Position numbers and translations under genes: made by a program. 64,000 nt of DNA, taken from contig CAVQNF010000039.1 of the NCBI GenBank assembly GCA_963713805.1, forward strand, positions 372,001-436,000, read 5' to 3'. Positions 27,934 through 37,936 of the stretch are shown here, piece after piece. Under the pieces are notes generated by a model. That model was not told the DNA's origin. It made no database searches and saw only the letters and a program-made list of their open reading frames with translations. The DNA comes from GAS188 sp963713805 (GTDB lineage Bacteria; Pseudomonadota; Alphaproteobacteria; Rhizobiales; Beijerinckiaceae). How positions within the stretch are numbered: the stretch's first letter is position 1; each line of letters opens with the position of its first letter.

Positions 27934-28696
27934 TCACATCGCCGATAAGCCCCCGTCGAGCACGATTTCCGCGCCGGTCATGAGCTTCGATTCATCGGAG
28001 GCGAGATAGACGATGGCATGCGCCACATCGTCGGGCTCTCCGATGCTGCCGAGCGGGATTTGCCGGCCGAGCTTCTCACGCGCGCGCTCGGCCCCGCCGA
28101 GCGAGGCGAACATCCCCTGCACCATCGGCGTATCGATGAAGGTCGGGTGCACCGAATTGCAGCGGATGCCATAGCCTTGACGCGCGCAGTGAAGCGCGAT
28201 CGATTTCGAGAGGTGCCGGACGGCGGCCTTGCTCGAATTATAGGCCGCGAGGTTGCGCGCCGCGACGATGCCCGGAGATCGAGGACAAGACCACGATCGA
28301 GCCCGGCGCGTGCCGGCGCATCAGCGGCAAGGCCGCCTGCGTGCCGTAGAAGACGGCGTCGAGATTGACCGCGTGCACGCGGCGCCACTCCTGCGGCGTC
28401 GTGTCCTCGATCGTCCCGATGCCGCCGACGCCCGCCGAATGCACCAGGACCTGGAGCGCGCCGAACTGCTTCTCGACGCGCGCCAGGGCCGTGCCCCATT
28501 CGGCGATCTCGGTGACGTCGATGCCGATCGCGAGCGCGGCGTCGCCGATCTCGCGGGCGAGGCTTTCGGCGCCTTCGAGATTGCGGTCGGCGATCGCGAC
28601 GCGCGCGCCCTCGCGCGCCATCATCAGCGCGGTCGCTCTGCCGATGCCCGAGGCCGCGCCGGTGATGAGCGCCGCCTTGCCGTTCAACCGCCCCAT
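27934..28696 (-). CDS. SDR family oxidoreductase (one frame break)
   Basis: The gene starts at 28696 with MGRLNGKAALITGAASGIG and continues through IADRNLEGAESLA, NNAG-like HSAGVGG, and SIVVLSSISG. Near 28272 an extra G in CCGGGC breaks the frame; removing it gives SSISGIVAARNLAAYNSSKA, which contains the catalytic Ser, Tyr and Lys, then HCARQGYGIRCNSVHPTFIDT. The last section is GEPDDVAHAIVYLASDESKLMTG. It is a classical short-chain dehydrogenase of about 253 residues, resembling cyclohexanol or 3-beta/20-beta-hydroxysteroid dehydrogenases. The substrate is unknown. Confidence 0.88.
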
Positions 28697-28721
28697 ATTG
28701 GCCTTCCCTCCGGGCGCGCGC

Positions 28722-28961
28722 TCAAAGCGTCTTATGTGTTCCGTCGCAAAGCGGTGAGTGCTTGGAGTGCTTGCAGGCGCAGAAATAAAGGGTGCGGTCG
28801 CTTTCCGATTTGTACTCCATCGGCGTGAAGCTCGAGCCCTTGTGCGAGCCATCGCAAAAGGGCTGGCTCTTCGACTGGCCGCAAGCGCACCACCAATAGC
28901 TTTGCCCGGCTTTCACCGGCACCGCGATGGGCTCCCTGGCTGCGATATGCGGGCTCGTCAT
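28722..28961 (-). CDS. CDGSH iron-sulfur domain protein, two motifs
   Basis: The 79-residue protein has two iron-sulfur motifs: CACGQSKSQPFCDGSH and CACKHSKHSPLCDGTH, each with three Cys and one His that bind a [2Fe-2S] cluster in CDGSH proteins. The N-terminal region MTSPHIAAREPIAVPVKAGQ ends in SYWWCACG, as in bacterial MitoNEET-like proteins. Such proteins carry clusters or electrons, but the partner is unknown. No signal or anchor is visible. Its start lies 25 bp from the neighbouring SDR gene and it may be co-transcribed with it. Confidence 0.95.
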   Translation of the reverse strand: MTSPHIAAREPIAVPVKAGQSYWWCACGQSKSQPFCDGSHKGSSFTPMEYKSESDRTLYFCACKHSKHSPLCDGTHKTL

Positions 28962-29037
28962 GGATCCTGCTCCTGAATTGGATGTTGCGACAGATGTCGA
29001 GTGATGGCCGAAACCGCACCGCTCGGCAAGACGGCTG

Positions 29038-29980
29038 CTAGCAGACAGACGGCTTCAGGCGATCAAAGCCTCCGCCTTCGGTCCGAAGCCAGGCCGCGCC
29101 GCACGCCTTGGCGAGCTCGCGCACGCGCAAGATGTAGCTCTGGCGTTCGGTCACCGAGATCACGCCGCGCGCATCGAGCAGATTGAAGGCATGGCTCGCC
29201 TTGATGCATTGATCATAGGCCGGCAAGGCCATGAGGTGGCGCTTGTCGTTCGAACCCGCCTCGCGCCTCTCCGGCAGCGAGCAGGGAGCGGCACTCGGCC
29301 TCGGCATCCTTGAAATGGCGAAACAGCAAATCGGTGTTCGCCGCCTCGAAATTGAAGCGCGAATACTCTTCTTCGGCCTGTCGGAAGACGTCGCGATAGG
29401 TGATCTTCTCCTCACCTTCACGGCCGTTGAAATTCAGATCGAAGATCGAATCGACGCCTTGCACATACATGGCGAGGCGTTCGAGCCCATAGGTGATCTC
29501 GCCCGACACCGGCGCGCATTCGAAGCCGGCCACCTGCTGAAAATAGGTGAATTGCGAGACCTCCATGCCGTCGCACCAGCATTCCCAGCCGAGCCCCCAG
29601 GCGCCGAGCGTCGGGCTCTCCCAATCATCCTCGACGAAACGGATGTCATGGACGCGCACGATCGATGCCGATCGCCTCGAGGGACGCGAGATAGAGATCC
29701 TGCAGGTCGGGCGGATTGGGCTTCAAGATCACCTGGAACTGGTAATAATGCTGAAGCCGGTTCGGGTTCTCGCCATAGCGCCCGTCCTTGGGGCGGCGTG
29801 ACGGCTGCACATAGGCGGCGCGCCAGGGCTTCGTGCCGAGCGCGCGCAGCGTCGTCGCCGGATGAAAGGTGCCGGCTCCCATCTCCATGTCGTAAGGCTG
29901 CAGGATCACGCAGCCCTCGCCCGCCCAGAATTGCTGGAGCGTGAGAATGCAGCCCCTGGAAGCTTTTGGCGCGGGTTCAT
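29038..29980 (-). CDS. glyQ: Glycyl-tRNA synthetase alpha subunit (several frame breaks)
   Basis: GlyQ activates glycine as part of the alpha2beta2 synthetase; glyS lies 5.6 kb away on the other strand. Removing single extra bases near 29949, 29655 and 29275 gives one continuous product: SFQGLILTLQQFWAGEGCVI, PYDMEMGAGTFHPATTLR, RPKDGRYGENPNRLQHYYQF, EDDWESPTLGAWGLGWECW, GLERLAMYVQGVDSIFDL and AYDQCIKASHAFNLLDARG. All class II signature segments are present. The start is uncertain: ATG at 29980, or 30009 if another indel is allowed. Since this gene is essential, the breaks look like errors. Confidence 0.92.
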
Positions 29981-30098
29981 CGGGCGCGGCGCGTTTTCGT
30001 CTCGGTCATCGCGGAGACGGTCTCTTCTCGTGCCGGGCCTGCGCGAAGCTCGAGCCTCCGCGCGATGATGGAGTGCGCGGCTTAGCGGATCGCCCGGC

Positions 30099-30193
30099 GT
30101 CGGATGGAGCAAGCGACATGCGCTCAATTCGCTTTATGGACGCCTCGATCTCATCGCAAGCAGAGTTCCCATTTTCACGGATCATGCTCTAGC
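30099..30193. repeat. REP-like palindromic element, copy 2
   Basis: This shares AGCGACATGC and the right half GTTCCCATTTTCACGGATCATGCTCTA with copies 1 and 3, but the left arm is degenerate (GATCTCATCGCAAGCAGA), so the hairpin is imperfect. It lies upstream of glyQ. It may no longer fold well. Confidence 0.7.
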
Positions 30194-30603
30194 GGATCGA
30201 AGGGTCCGGGATCAAGACGGCGGGCGGCAGGAGGACGGGACGCGCTGTGACAGGTGCGGGAAAGGTCTCCGATTTTGCTCAAACCTGGACGAGATCAAGG
30301 CCTAATTTCGATGTGAGAGTACAGTCTTTGCCTTTATTTCTTGCGATCAGCGCTCGCCTCCTCTCTTATTCAAAGGAAAAGATCACGTCCTTGTGACGCT
30401 TCATCTCGGATCGAACTTCGCCTGTAGACAATTCATCTCTTTAGCGAAAGACATTTATGAATGATATCCGAGACGCGAATTAAGCCTGTGTTCAGGCTCG
30501 GACTTGAAATAGTCAGGTCGCGCCTCATACTTCAGGTCGCGGGGCGGAAGAGGGCGCAGCCGCTTCATGGCGGTCCGTTTCTCTTAAGGCAAAGGAGAGT
30601 CCA
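30194..30603. other. Non-coding interval before the small secreted-protein gene
   Basis: No convincing coding sequence is seen. The stretch is more AT-rich than its surroundings and holds an imperfect hairpin GCCTG-TGTT-CAGGC near 30484-30497 and two copies of CAGGTCGCG near 30513 and 30532. It ends with AAGGAGAG, a good ribosome binding site for the ATG at 30604. The region probably contains the promoter of that gene, but I cannot place -35 and -10 elements with confidence. Confidence 0.5.
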
Positions 30604-30939
30604 ATGCGAAGGATGAAGCAGCGCGAACGCTCAAGGCCGCGACCATGGCATCGGTCCTAGCCGCGGTTTCGCTCACTATCGGCGTGGGGGAAGCCTTCGC
30701 CGGCGTGCCCACGACCGCCGCCATCGCTCCGGCCGTGACGACCTCCGCGGAAGGCAGCCCCGCGCAGCCGGTTTATTGGCGCCACTATGGCTGGCGCGGC
30801 TATGGTTGGCACGGCGGTTATGGTGGCATCGCGGCTGGGGCTGGGGTCCCGGCTATGCCTGGGGCGCCCGGTGGTCTATGGCGGATGCTGGCGCTGGCGT
30901 GCGACCCCGTGGGGACCGCGTCGCGTGTGGGTTTGCTGA
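30604..30939 (+). CDS. Small secreted Trp/Gly/His-rich protein (multiple frame breaks)
   Basis: Read through single-base shifts near 30640, 30825 and 30868, the product has an N-terminal signal (ASVLAAVSLTIGVGEAFAG), a linker VPTTAAIAPAVTTSAEGSPA, then RHYGWRGYGWHGGYG, WHRGWGWGPGYAWGA and a C-terminus PVVYGGCWRWRATPWGPRRVW followed by VC and a stop. Proteins of this pattern (short, secreted, aromatic- and glycine-rich, Cys near the end) are common in Rhizobiales; their function is unknown. Two of the implied breaks are lost bases in short runs. A GC-rich terminator follows directly at 30969. Confidence 0.65.
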
Positions 30940-30968
30940 TCGTCTTCACGGGACTGAAGTGAAGCAGG

Positions 30969-31000
30969 GGAAACGCGCCGTCCGGGCGCGTTTCCTGTTT
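30969..31000 (+). terminator. Rho-independent-type terminator
   Basis: An 11-bp perfect stem, GGAAACGCGCC and GGCGCGTTTCC, encloses the five-base loop GTCCG and is followed by TGTTT. It lies 30 bp downstream of the small secreted-protein gene and should end its transcript. Confidence 0.8.
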
Positions 31001-31445
31001 GAGCGGAACCTGACGACGCCGGCACAGGAGCGCTCGGAAGGCAAGCACATTTTCGTGAAGCGCGCGTTCACGAGGCGACGCGAAGGTGAAGCGGCGTCGG
31101 TTGAACCCGCGTGCATCCGGCCGAGAATGTAAGCCCTTTGCGAAGCTGGATATTTTTGCAACGGCAGCCGCTCGGAGCGACTTGTCCGTCTCGCGTTCTC
31201 CGCGACTGTCGAAGCCGCGGGCCCATCCGATCAACTTTTTCGCAACTTTATTGTGAGCGGCCAAGACCACCATATATTGGAGAGCGGAGCGCTCTCTACG
31301 GCGTCCAGATTACCGAAGGTCTCGGCGGCTCGCCGAGTCCTGCGGCATCGAAAGGGCATCGGCCGCTTCCGACTGCACCTTGGCCGATGCGGCGGCACGA
31401 TGACGCCCTAAAGAGCGTGTCGGTGCTTCATCGAAAGGTCGTGCC
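31001..31445. other. Interval between two small secreted-protein genes
   Basis: No gene with recognisable similarity is seen. The ORFs that cross it lack supporting codon patterns or starts. It contains a short palindrome GAGAGCGGAGCGCTCTC at about 31281-31297. The last ~100 bp probably carry the promoter and leader of the following gene. Confidence 0.45.
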
Positions 31446-31855
31446 ATGCTTCGAAAATTGATCACTGAGTGCCGCCTTGGCACTGGGGCTCGCCGGGGCG
31501 GCCGTCGCCCCGGCGCAGGGCTTCCATGGCGGAGGCGGAGGTGGCTTCCACGGCGGAGGTTTCCACGGAGGCGGATTCCACGGGGCGGCTTCCACGGCGG
31601 GTTTCGGCGGTTTCCATCGGCGGGTTCCACGGCGGGTTCGCCAATCGCGGCTTCGCCTTCCGCCATGACCACTTCCGCCGGGGCTTCTTCCCCTTCTTCG
31701 GTGTGGGTGCGGGCTCGCCTACGCGGGAGCCTATCCGTATTACGACGACTATGACTACCCCTATTCCGATTACTACCCGCTACTGCTATCTGCATCGGCA
31801 ATGGGTGTGGAACGGCTATCGCCACGTCTACGCCCTCGTGCGTGTCTGCCCGTGA
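31446..31855 (+). CDS. Secreted Gly/His/Phe-rich protein (multiple frame breaks)
   Basis: Pieced across at least four single-base shifts, the product starts MLRKLIT, has a signal segment LSAALALGLAGAAVAPAQG, a repeat domain GFHGGGGGGFHGGGFHGGGF and GGFHGGFANRGFAFRHDHFR, a Tyr/Asp-rich stretch AYPYYDDYDYPYSDYY and the C-terminus CYLHRQWVWNGYRHVYALVR. This architecture is common in Rhizobiales secreted proteins of unknown function, and the HG-repeats could bind metal. Repeats make indel errors likely here. It ends 16 bp before the convergent methyltransferase stop. Confidence 0.6.
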
Positions 31856-31870
31856 CGATCAGGCGAAAGC

Positions 31871-32671
31871 TTAAGCGTCGGGGCAGGGCCAGTCCGGCAG
31901 AAAGCCGAGCTCGGCCTCGCCGCGGTGGATGGCCGCGCGCGAGCGGGGTGAAGTTCCCGTCCCTTTCGTGAAGCACGAGAGGCGGCAGAAGCGTGAGCGG
32001 CGCACGGCCGCCCTTTCGGGCGCGGATGAGAATGCGCGTCGCCGCGCCCTCGGCGCGCGCATGCACCGGGCGAATCGCGACTGCGGAAAATCTCGGGAGA
32101 AGCGCCGCCAAGACGTCCCCCATCGCGTCCGGCCGGTAGATCGACGATCAGCACTCCTTTCGGCTTGAGCAGGAAGTGAGCGGCATCGATCCAGCGGGCG
32201 AGCGCGCCTTCCCTTGCGCGCAGTGCGCCAGCGCGCGGCGCGGGATCGGGTGAGGTTTGCGAAGCTCGCGCATTCGTGAAGGGCGGGTTCGTCACGACGA
32301 GATCGTAAGGCGCGCCGAGCTCACGGCGCGAACGCGGCGAGTGGGCGAGCTCCTCCACATTCGCCGTGAGCGACCGCACCCGCTCGGCGCAGCCGTTCAG
32401 CGCCGCGCTCTCGGCGGCGAGCGCCGCAATCTCGGCATCGAGCTCGATGAGGGTCACTTCGAGCGACGGCTCGAGAACCGCGAGCGAAAGGCCGATGGCG
32501 CCACTTCCGGCGCCGAGATCGGCGATGCGGCCTCGCGCATCAGGCCGAGCCGCCGCGATGACGAGCGCCGCATCCGTGCCGGAGCGATGCCCGAGGCGGA
32601 GTTGACGCAAAAGCACGCGACCACCGAGAAAGCCTTTCTCGTCAAAGCGCTTCTGTATTTTCGGCGGTCAC
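31871..32671 (-). CDS. Class I methyltransferase, TrmN6-like (frame breaks)
   Basis: The product resembles tRNA1(Val) adenine-N6 methyltransferases: FLGGRVLLRQLRLGHRSGTD, motif I IADLGAGSGAIGLSL, acidic loop VTLIELDAEIAALA and the N6-adenine catalytic motif VTNPPFTNA. Breaks near 32646, 32110 and 31950 are bridged by RFSAVAIRPVHARAEGAATR, LLPPLVLHERDGNFTPLA and HRGEAELGFLPDWPCPDA. The GTG start at 32671 overlaps the DUF2007 stop (GTGA). A methyl-acceptor cannot be assigned from sequence. The pairing with DUF2007 is conserved in Rhizobiales. Confidence 0.82.
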
Positions 32672-32901
32672 GCCGAGCCTTGACGCAAATAGGCGCCGAG
32701 CCCGCCTTCGAGCGAGGATGCGGCGAGCCTTGGTCTCGAGTCTCGCGATCGACGAGCAAACGGCGCTGAAAGGCGCCGATCGACCCCTCGAGCGCGCTCA
32801 TGTGGCGATCGGCGACGAAACATTCGATTCCGCGCTCGGCCGAGCAGCGCCTCGGCGAGCGAGAGCGCGACGGCGTCGTTGGTACGCAGAATTTCGATCA
32901 T
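32668..32901 (-). CDS. DUF2007 putative signal-transducing protein (frame breaks)
   Basis: The short product reads MIEILRTNDAVALSLAEALL, then RHMSALEGSIGAFQRRLLVD in another frame, and GGLGAYLRQGSA at the end, matching the ~75-residue DUF2007 family, which is of unknown function. It sits directly upstream of the methyltransferase with a four-base stop/start overlap, so the two are likely translated together. Breaks lie near 32835 and 32745. Confidence 0.78.
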   Translation of the reverse strand: MIEILRTNDAVALSLAEALLGRARNRMFRRRSPHERARGVDRRLSAPFARRSRDSRPRLAASSLEGGLGAYLRQGSA

Positions 32902-33155
32902 CGCCATCCTCGGGCCAAGAAGAACGCGCGCTTCGGCGCGGACGCCGGAGCGCTGCGTTGCGGCGCGGGCGAGACCGTGCAACTTTCACATCGGCCCGGC
33001 AAGCATCAGGCGCCTTTTCAGGCCTTGCGCGCTGATTTGCGGTCTTGCGGCCGGCTTGCCGCGCGACACGCGAAGCATTAGTCGCAATATGTTTTCCCGC
33101 GAGGGGCGCGTCGTCGGCGACGCTCTCGCCGACGAGCGACGAGGAGCCGATCGCC

Positions 33156-34173
33156 TTGAATCTCGCTGTTCCGGTCAAAAAGGCTCTTGTCGCTCCCGGC
33201 GAGCATCACGCCGCTCGCCGAGCTCACCGCGCGCGAGCTCGCCAAGGTCAATGACCTCATCTTGTCGCGCACCGGATCGGAGGTGGCGCTGATCCCGGAG
33301 GTCGCGAACCATCTGATCAGCTCCGGCGGCAAGAGGCTTCGTCCCGATGCTCACGCTCGCGATGGCCATGCTCAACGGCTATCGCGGCGATGCCCATGTG
33401 AAGCTCGCGGCAAGCGTCGAGTTCATGCACACGGCGACCTTGCTTCATGACGACGTGGTGGACGAGAGCGATTTGCGGCGCGGCCGCAAGACGGCCCGCA
33501 TCGTTTGGGGCAATCAGGCAAGCGTCCTGGTCGGCGATTTCCTCTGGGGCAGGCCTTCCGCATGATGGTGGAGGCGGGTTTCATGGACGCGCTCGACATC
33601 TTGTCGAGCGCCGCGGCCGTGATCGCCGAAGGCGAGGTGATGCAGCTCGCGACCGCCAAGAATCTCGCGACCGATGAGAAGGCCTATCTCGCGGTCACGG
33701 CCGCCAAGACGGCCGAGCTCTTCGCCGCCGCTTGCGAGGTCGGGCCGGCGATCGCGGGCCGCGGGACGGCGGAGCGGCGCGCCTGCCGCGCTTTCGGCAT
33801 GGCGCTCGGCCAAGCCTTCCAGCTCATCGACGATGCGCTCGACTACGGCGGCAAATCCGAGGAGATCGGCAAGAATGTCGGGGACGATTTCCGCGAGGGC
33901 AAGATCACGCTGCCGGTCGTCATCGCCTTCGAGCGCGGCGATCCCGAGGAGCGCGCCTTTTGGCGGCGTGCGATGGAGGAGGGCGACATCCGCGACGGCG
34001 ATCTCGAACGGGCCATCGCGATTCTGCGCCGGCACGGAGCCATCGAGGCGACGACAGCGCGCGCCACCCGCTTCGCCGAGGAAGCTCATCAAGCGCTGTC
34101 GATCTATCCGGACGGGGAGATGCGCCGCGCGCTCGCGCAAGCGGTGGACTTCGCCGTCGAGCGCAATCGCTAG
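33156..34173 (+). CDS. ispB: Polyprenyl (octaprenyl-type) diphosphate synthase (frame breaks)
   Basis: This trans-prenyl synthase makes the side chain of ubiquinone. After single-base shifts near 33207, 33344 and 33552 the product reads LAELTARELAKVNDLILSR, EVANHLISSGGKRLRP, MLTLAMAMLNGYRGDAHVKL, the first Asp-rich motif LLHDDVVDESD, RKTARIVWGNQASVLVGDFL, QLATAKNLATDEKAYLAVTA and the second Asp-rich motif QLIDDALDYGG. I chose the TTG at 33156 because GAGGAG lies nine bases upstream; the ATG at 33089 is an alternative but needs another shift. It is divergent from the DUF2007-methyltransferase pair. Confidence 0.86.
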
Positions 34174-34281
34174 CGGCTGCGGCTCAAGGGAAAAGCGGGC
34201 CTGACGTCTGCGGCAGGTCGATCCCTTCGGCGAAGCCCGTCTCAACGGCCGCGGATAGTAGCGATCACGAGTTATGGATTC

Positions 34282-34322
34282 TTGATCTATAGCTCACAAA
34301 CTGGGCATAATGTGAGTTATAG
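34282..34322 (+). promoter_or_regulatory. Promoter with dyad operator upstream of fic
   Basis: An 11-bp inverted repeat, CTATAGCTCAC (34287-34297) and GTGAGTTATAG (34312-34322), has one mismatch. It overlaps a sigma-70-like promoter, TTGATC (34282-34287) and CATAAT (34306-34311) with 18 bp between. A further half-site-like GAGTTATGG occurs at ~34270. The layout suggests repression by a dimeric regulator, possibly the C-terminal winged-helix region of the Fic protein itself. Confidence 0.65.
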
Positions 34323-34333
34323 AAAGGAATTCC

Positions 34334-35450
34334 ATGGCTCATGGCGTGGAATGGGAACAGCCGGATGGCCGAATTTTGCTTTTGATTCAAGTGCCATAGA
34401 ACCATTCGAGCGGAGGTTCTTGCTTCGGTCGGGCGAGGTCGTGGGCGCCTTCAAGCATATCGGTCGCGATGAGCAGGATCGGTTGCGGATCGAATTGATC
34501 GGCGAAGAGGCGGTCGAGACTTCGAGGATCGAAGGGGAAATCCTCAACCGGGAAAGCGTCCAAGCCTCATTGCGCCATCAATTCGGCCTGGGCCCGGATC
34601 AACCTGGCATCCCGCCTGCCGAGCGCGGCATCGCGAAGATGATGGTCGATCTCTACGAGCATTTTGGCCGCGTGCTCGCCGATGAGGGCCTGTTCGATTG
34701 GCACGGCATGCTCATGAGCGGCGATACCTCGATCAGGACGATCGGCGGCTATCGCACGCATGAGGACCCGATGCAGGTCGTCTCCGGCCCAATCCATAAG
34801 CGCAAGGTGCATTTCGAGGCGCCGCGATCAAAGTCGGTGCCACAGGAAATGCAGCGCTTCATCGCGTGGTTCAACGACACCGCCCCGGAGGGATCGAGAC
34901 CGTTGCCAGCGCTGACGCGGGCCGGGCTTGCGCATCTTTATTTCGTGACGATCCACCCGTTTGAAGACGGCAATGGGCGAATCGGGCGCGCGCTCGCGGA
35001 AAAATCCCTCGCGCAGAACCTGGGCCACCCGAGCCTCATCGCGCTCAGCTTCACCATCGAACGCAAGCGCAAGGAATATTACTCCGCGTTGGAGGACAGC
35101 AACAAGGACATGGAAGTCACGGGCTGGCTGACGTATTTTGCCCGCACCGTGATCGAGGCGCAGTTGAACACAATCAAACGCGTGGATTTTCACCTCGCCA
35201 AGGCCAAGTTCTACGAGCGCCGGCGTGGCGAGCTCAACGAGCGCCAAGCCAAAGTCATCGCGCGTATGTTCCGGGAGGGCATCGACGGTTTCAAAGGCGG
35301 CCTGAGCGCTGAAAATTACATTACCATCACGGGCACCTCACGCGCCACGGCGACACGAGACCTCCAGGACCCGTCGAAAAGCGAGCGCTCGCCCGTGTCG
35401 GCGAGTTGCGGCACACCCGCTACTTCCTCAATCTTGAGGGTGCGGCATAG
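34334..35450 (+). CDS. Fic family protein, class II, with DUF4172 and winged-helix C-terminus (two frame breaks)
   Basis: Fic enzymes transfer AMP or another nucleotide from ATP to target hydroxyls. The start at 34334 (MAHGVEWEQPD) has AAAGGAAT upstream; a lost T near 34367 joins it to WPNFAFDSSAIEPFERRFLL, the DUF4172 region. The inhibitory helix has TSRIEG (pattern S/TxxxEG), which marks class II self-inhibited proteins. The active-site loop is HPFEDGNGRIGR, complete with the catalytic His. A helix-turn-helix region (LSAENYITITGTSRATATRD) follows; a second shift near 35371 gives ELRHTRYFLNLEGAA and a stop at 35450. It is upstream of glyS and preceded by its own operator-like dyad. Confidence 0.9.
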
Positions 35451-35620
35451 TCTGGGTCTCCTCGAGCTTGCAGCTTTTCCGATTCCTTTCGCGCCGGAAT
35501 GGCTCTAGAGCTTGACTCTTGTCGTCGTGGCCGGGCCTGGCGGTCCTCGCGAACAAGTCCGAGGCACGCTCCGTCATGACGATCGAAGCCATCCGACCGC
35601 CGAGATGCCTGCCCCATCCC

Positions 35621-37769
35621 ATGCCCGATCTTCTGCTCGAACTCTTCTGCGAGGAAATCCCCGCCCGAATGCAAGGCCGCGCGGCCGAGGAGCTCAGGCG
35701 CCTCGTCACCGACCGTCTCGTCGAGCGCGGACTCGCCTACGACGGTGCGATCGCGCTGTGACGCCGCGACGCCTCGCGCTCCATGTCGCGGGTCTCCCGA
35801 TCAAGGGCGCCGACACGGACGGAGGAGCGGCGCGGCCCGCGCGTCGGCGCGCCGGAAGCGGCGCTCAAGGGCTTTCTCAAGAGCGCCGGCCTCACCGATA
35901 TCGCGCAAGCGCTGATCGTCAAGGACGCGAAGAAAGGCGAGTTCTACGCGGCGCGCATCGAAAAGACCCGGCGAGGCGACGATCGCCGCATCGCCGAGAT
36001 CGTGCCGTCCGTCATCGCGAGCTTTCCCTGGCCGAAATCGATGCGCTTTGGCCCGCAATCGCGCGCGCCGGATTCGCTGCGCTGGGTGCGCCCCTTGCGC
36101 ACGATCCTGTGCACCTTCGGTCCGGAGACCGAGGTCCCGGAGGTGGTGCATTTCGACATCGGCGGCATCGCCTCGGGCGATGTGACCTTCGGCCATCGCG
36201 TCATGGGTCCGAAGAGGCCGATCAGAGGTGCGCCGGCTTCGCGGATTACGCGGCGAGCCTCGAGAAGGCGAAGGTCGTGCTCGACGCCCGCGCGCCGGCG
36301 CGACATCATCGCGCATGAGGCGAGAAACCTCAGCTTCGCGGCGGGGCTCGAGCTCGTCGAGGACGAGGCCTTGCTCGAGGAGGTGGCCGGCCTCGTCGAA
36401 TGGCCGGTCGTGCTGATGGGCTCGTTCGACGCGGACTTATCTCGCGATCCCGCATGAGGTGATCCGAGCCACCATCCGCGCCAACCAGAAATGCTTCGTG
36501 CTGCGCGATGCCGAGGGCAGGCTCGCCAATCGCTTCATCCTCACCGCCAATCTCGAAGCCGCGGACGGCGGCGCCGCGATCGTCGCCGGCAATCGAGCGC
36601 GTGGTGCGTGCGCGCCTCGCGGATGCGAAATATTTCTGGGAGACCGACCAGAAGCCGCTGCCCGATCATCGACAAGGCCGCGAAGCCCCTCGACCAGCGC
36701 CTCGCGAAGCTCAAGGCGCAAAACATCGTTTTCCACGCGAAGCTCGGCACGCAGTATGAGCGCATCTTGCGCATCGCGGCGCTCGCGAAGGACCTCAGCG
36801 TCGCGACGGGTGCCGATCCGGCGCTCGCCGAGCGCGCCGCGATGCTCGCCAAGGCCGATCTCGTCACCGAGATGGTCGGCGAGTTCCCCGAATTGCAAGG
36901 CCTCATGGGCCGCTATTACGCGGCGCTGCAGGGCGAGCCGGCCTCGGTCGCGGCGGCGATCGAGGAGCATTACAAGCCGCTCGGCCCCTCGGACCGCGTG
37001 CCGACGCGACCCCGTGAGCATCACGGTCGCGCTCGCCGACAAGCTCGACACGCTCGTCGGCTTCTGGGCGATCGACGAGAAACCGACGGGATCGAAGGAT
37101 CCTTTCGCCTTGCGGCGCGCGGCGCTCGGCGTGATCCGTCTCGTGCTCGAGAATGGCGTGAGGTTGCGCGCTCGCGCCCGTGTCTCGAGCGCCATTTCGC
37201 GGTCCTTGGCCAGCCAGGGCGCAAGGGAATGGTCGACGATCTCCTCTCCTTCTTCGCCGAGCGCCTCAAGGTGCTGCTGCGCGAGAAAGGCGCACGCCAT
37301 GATCTCGTCGATGCGGTCTTCGCCTTGCCGGGCCACGATGATCTCTTGATGGTCACCCGACGGATCGAGGCGTTCGGCGCCTTCCTCGACACGCGAGAAC
37401 GGCAGGAACCTCCTCGCCGGCTATCGGCGCGCCGCCAACATCCTGCGCATCGAGGAAAAGAAGGACGGCGTTTCCTATGACGCCGCGCCCGAGCTTTCTC
37501 TCATCGAAGCGCGCGGCTTGCCGGAAGAGCGCGTGCTCGCCCATGTGCTCGACGCCGCTTCGCACCACGCCCGCGAGCATGTGCTGAAGGAAGAATTCAC
37601 CGAGGCGATGGCGGCGCTCGCCGAGCTTCGCCCGGCCGTCGATGCCTTCTTCGACAAGGTCACGGTCAACGACCCCGACGCTGCGCTTCGCGCGAACCGG
37701 CTCAAGCTGCTTTCGGGCTTTCGCCGCGCCGTGCATGAGGTCGCGGATTTCTCGCGGATCGAGGGGTGA
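35621..37769 (+). CDS. glyS: Glycyl-tRNA synthetase beta subunit (about ten frame breaks)
   Basis: GlyS binds tRNA-Gly and completes the synthetase with GlyQ. The start MPDLLLELFCEEIPARMQGR is typical. The similarity then continues through at least ten single-base shifts: VTPRRLALHVAGLPIK, APEAALKGFLKSAGL, SFPWPKSMRFG, RWVRPLRTILC, VTFGHRVMGP, EDEALLEEVAGLVEWPVVLM, LAIPHEVIRATIRANQKCF, RVVRARLADAKYFWETD, HAKLGTQYERILRIAALAKD, MVGEFPELQGLMGRYYA, LADKLDTLVGFWAIDEKPTG and a C-terminal ALAELRPAVDAFFDKVTVND. No internal section seems lost. The number of breaks in an essential gene is the clearest sign of sequence error here. Confidence 0.93.
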
Positions 37770-37936
37770 TGGGGCGCTGATCCCTCGCCACCACCGATCG
37801 TTAGCCGACTGCTTTATTCTGTTTCGCGTGACGCGCGAATTAGCCTGGCTTTACGCGGTCGCACCCGCTTGCTAGGAAAGGCTAAGAGCGAAGTCCAAGA
37901 ATTGCTTCGCGTCTTTGGCCCTACAGGGGTTTCCTC

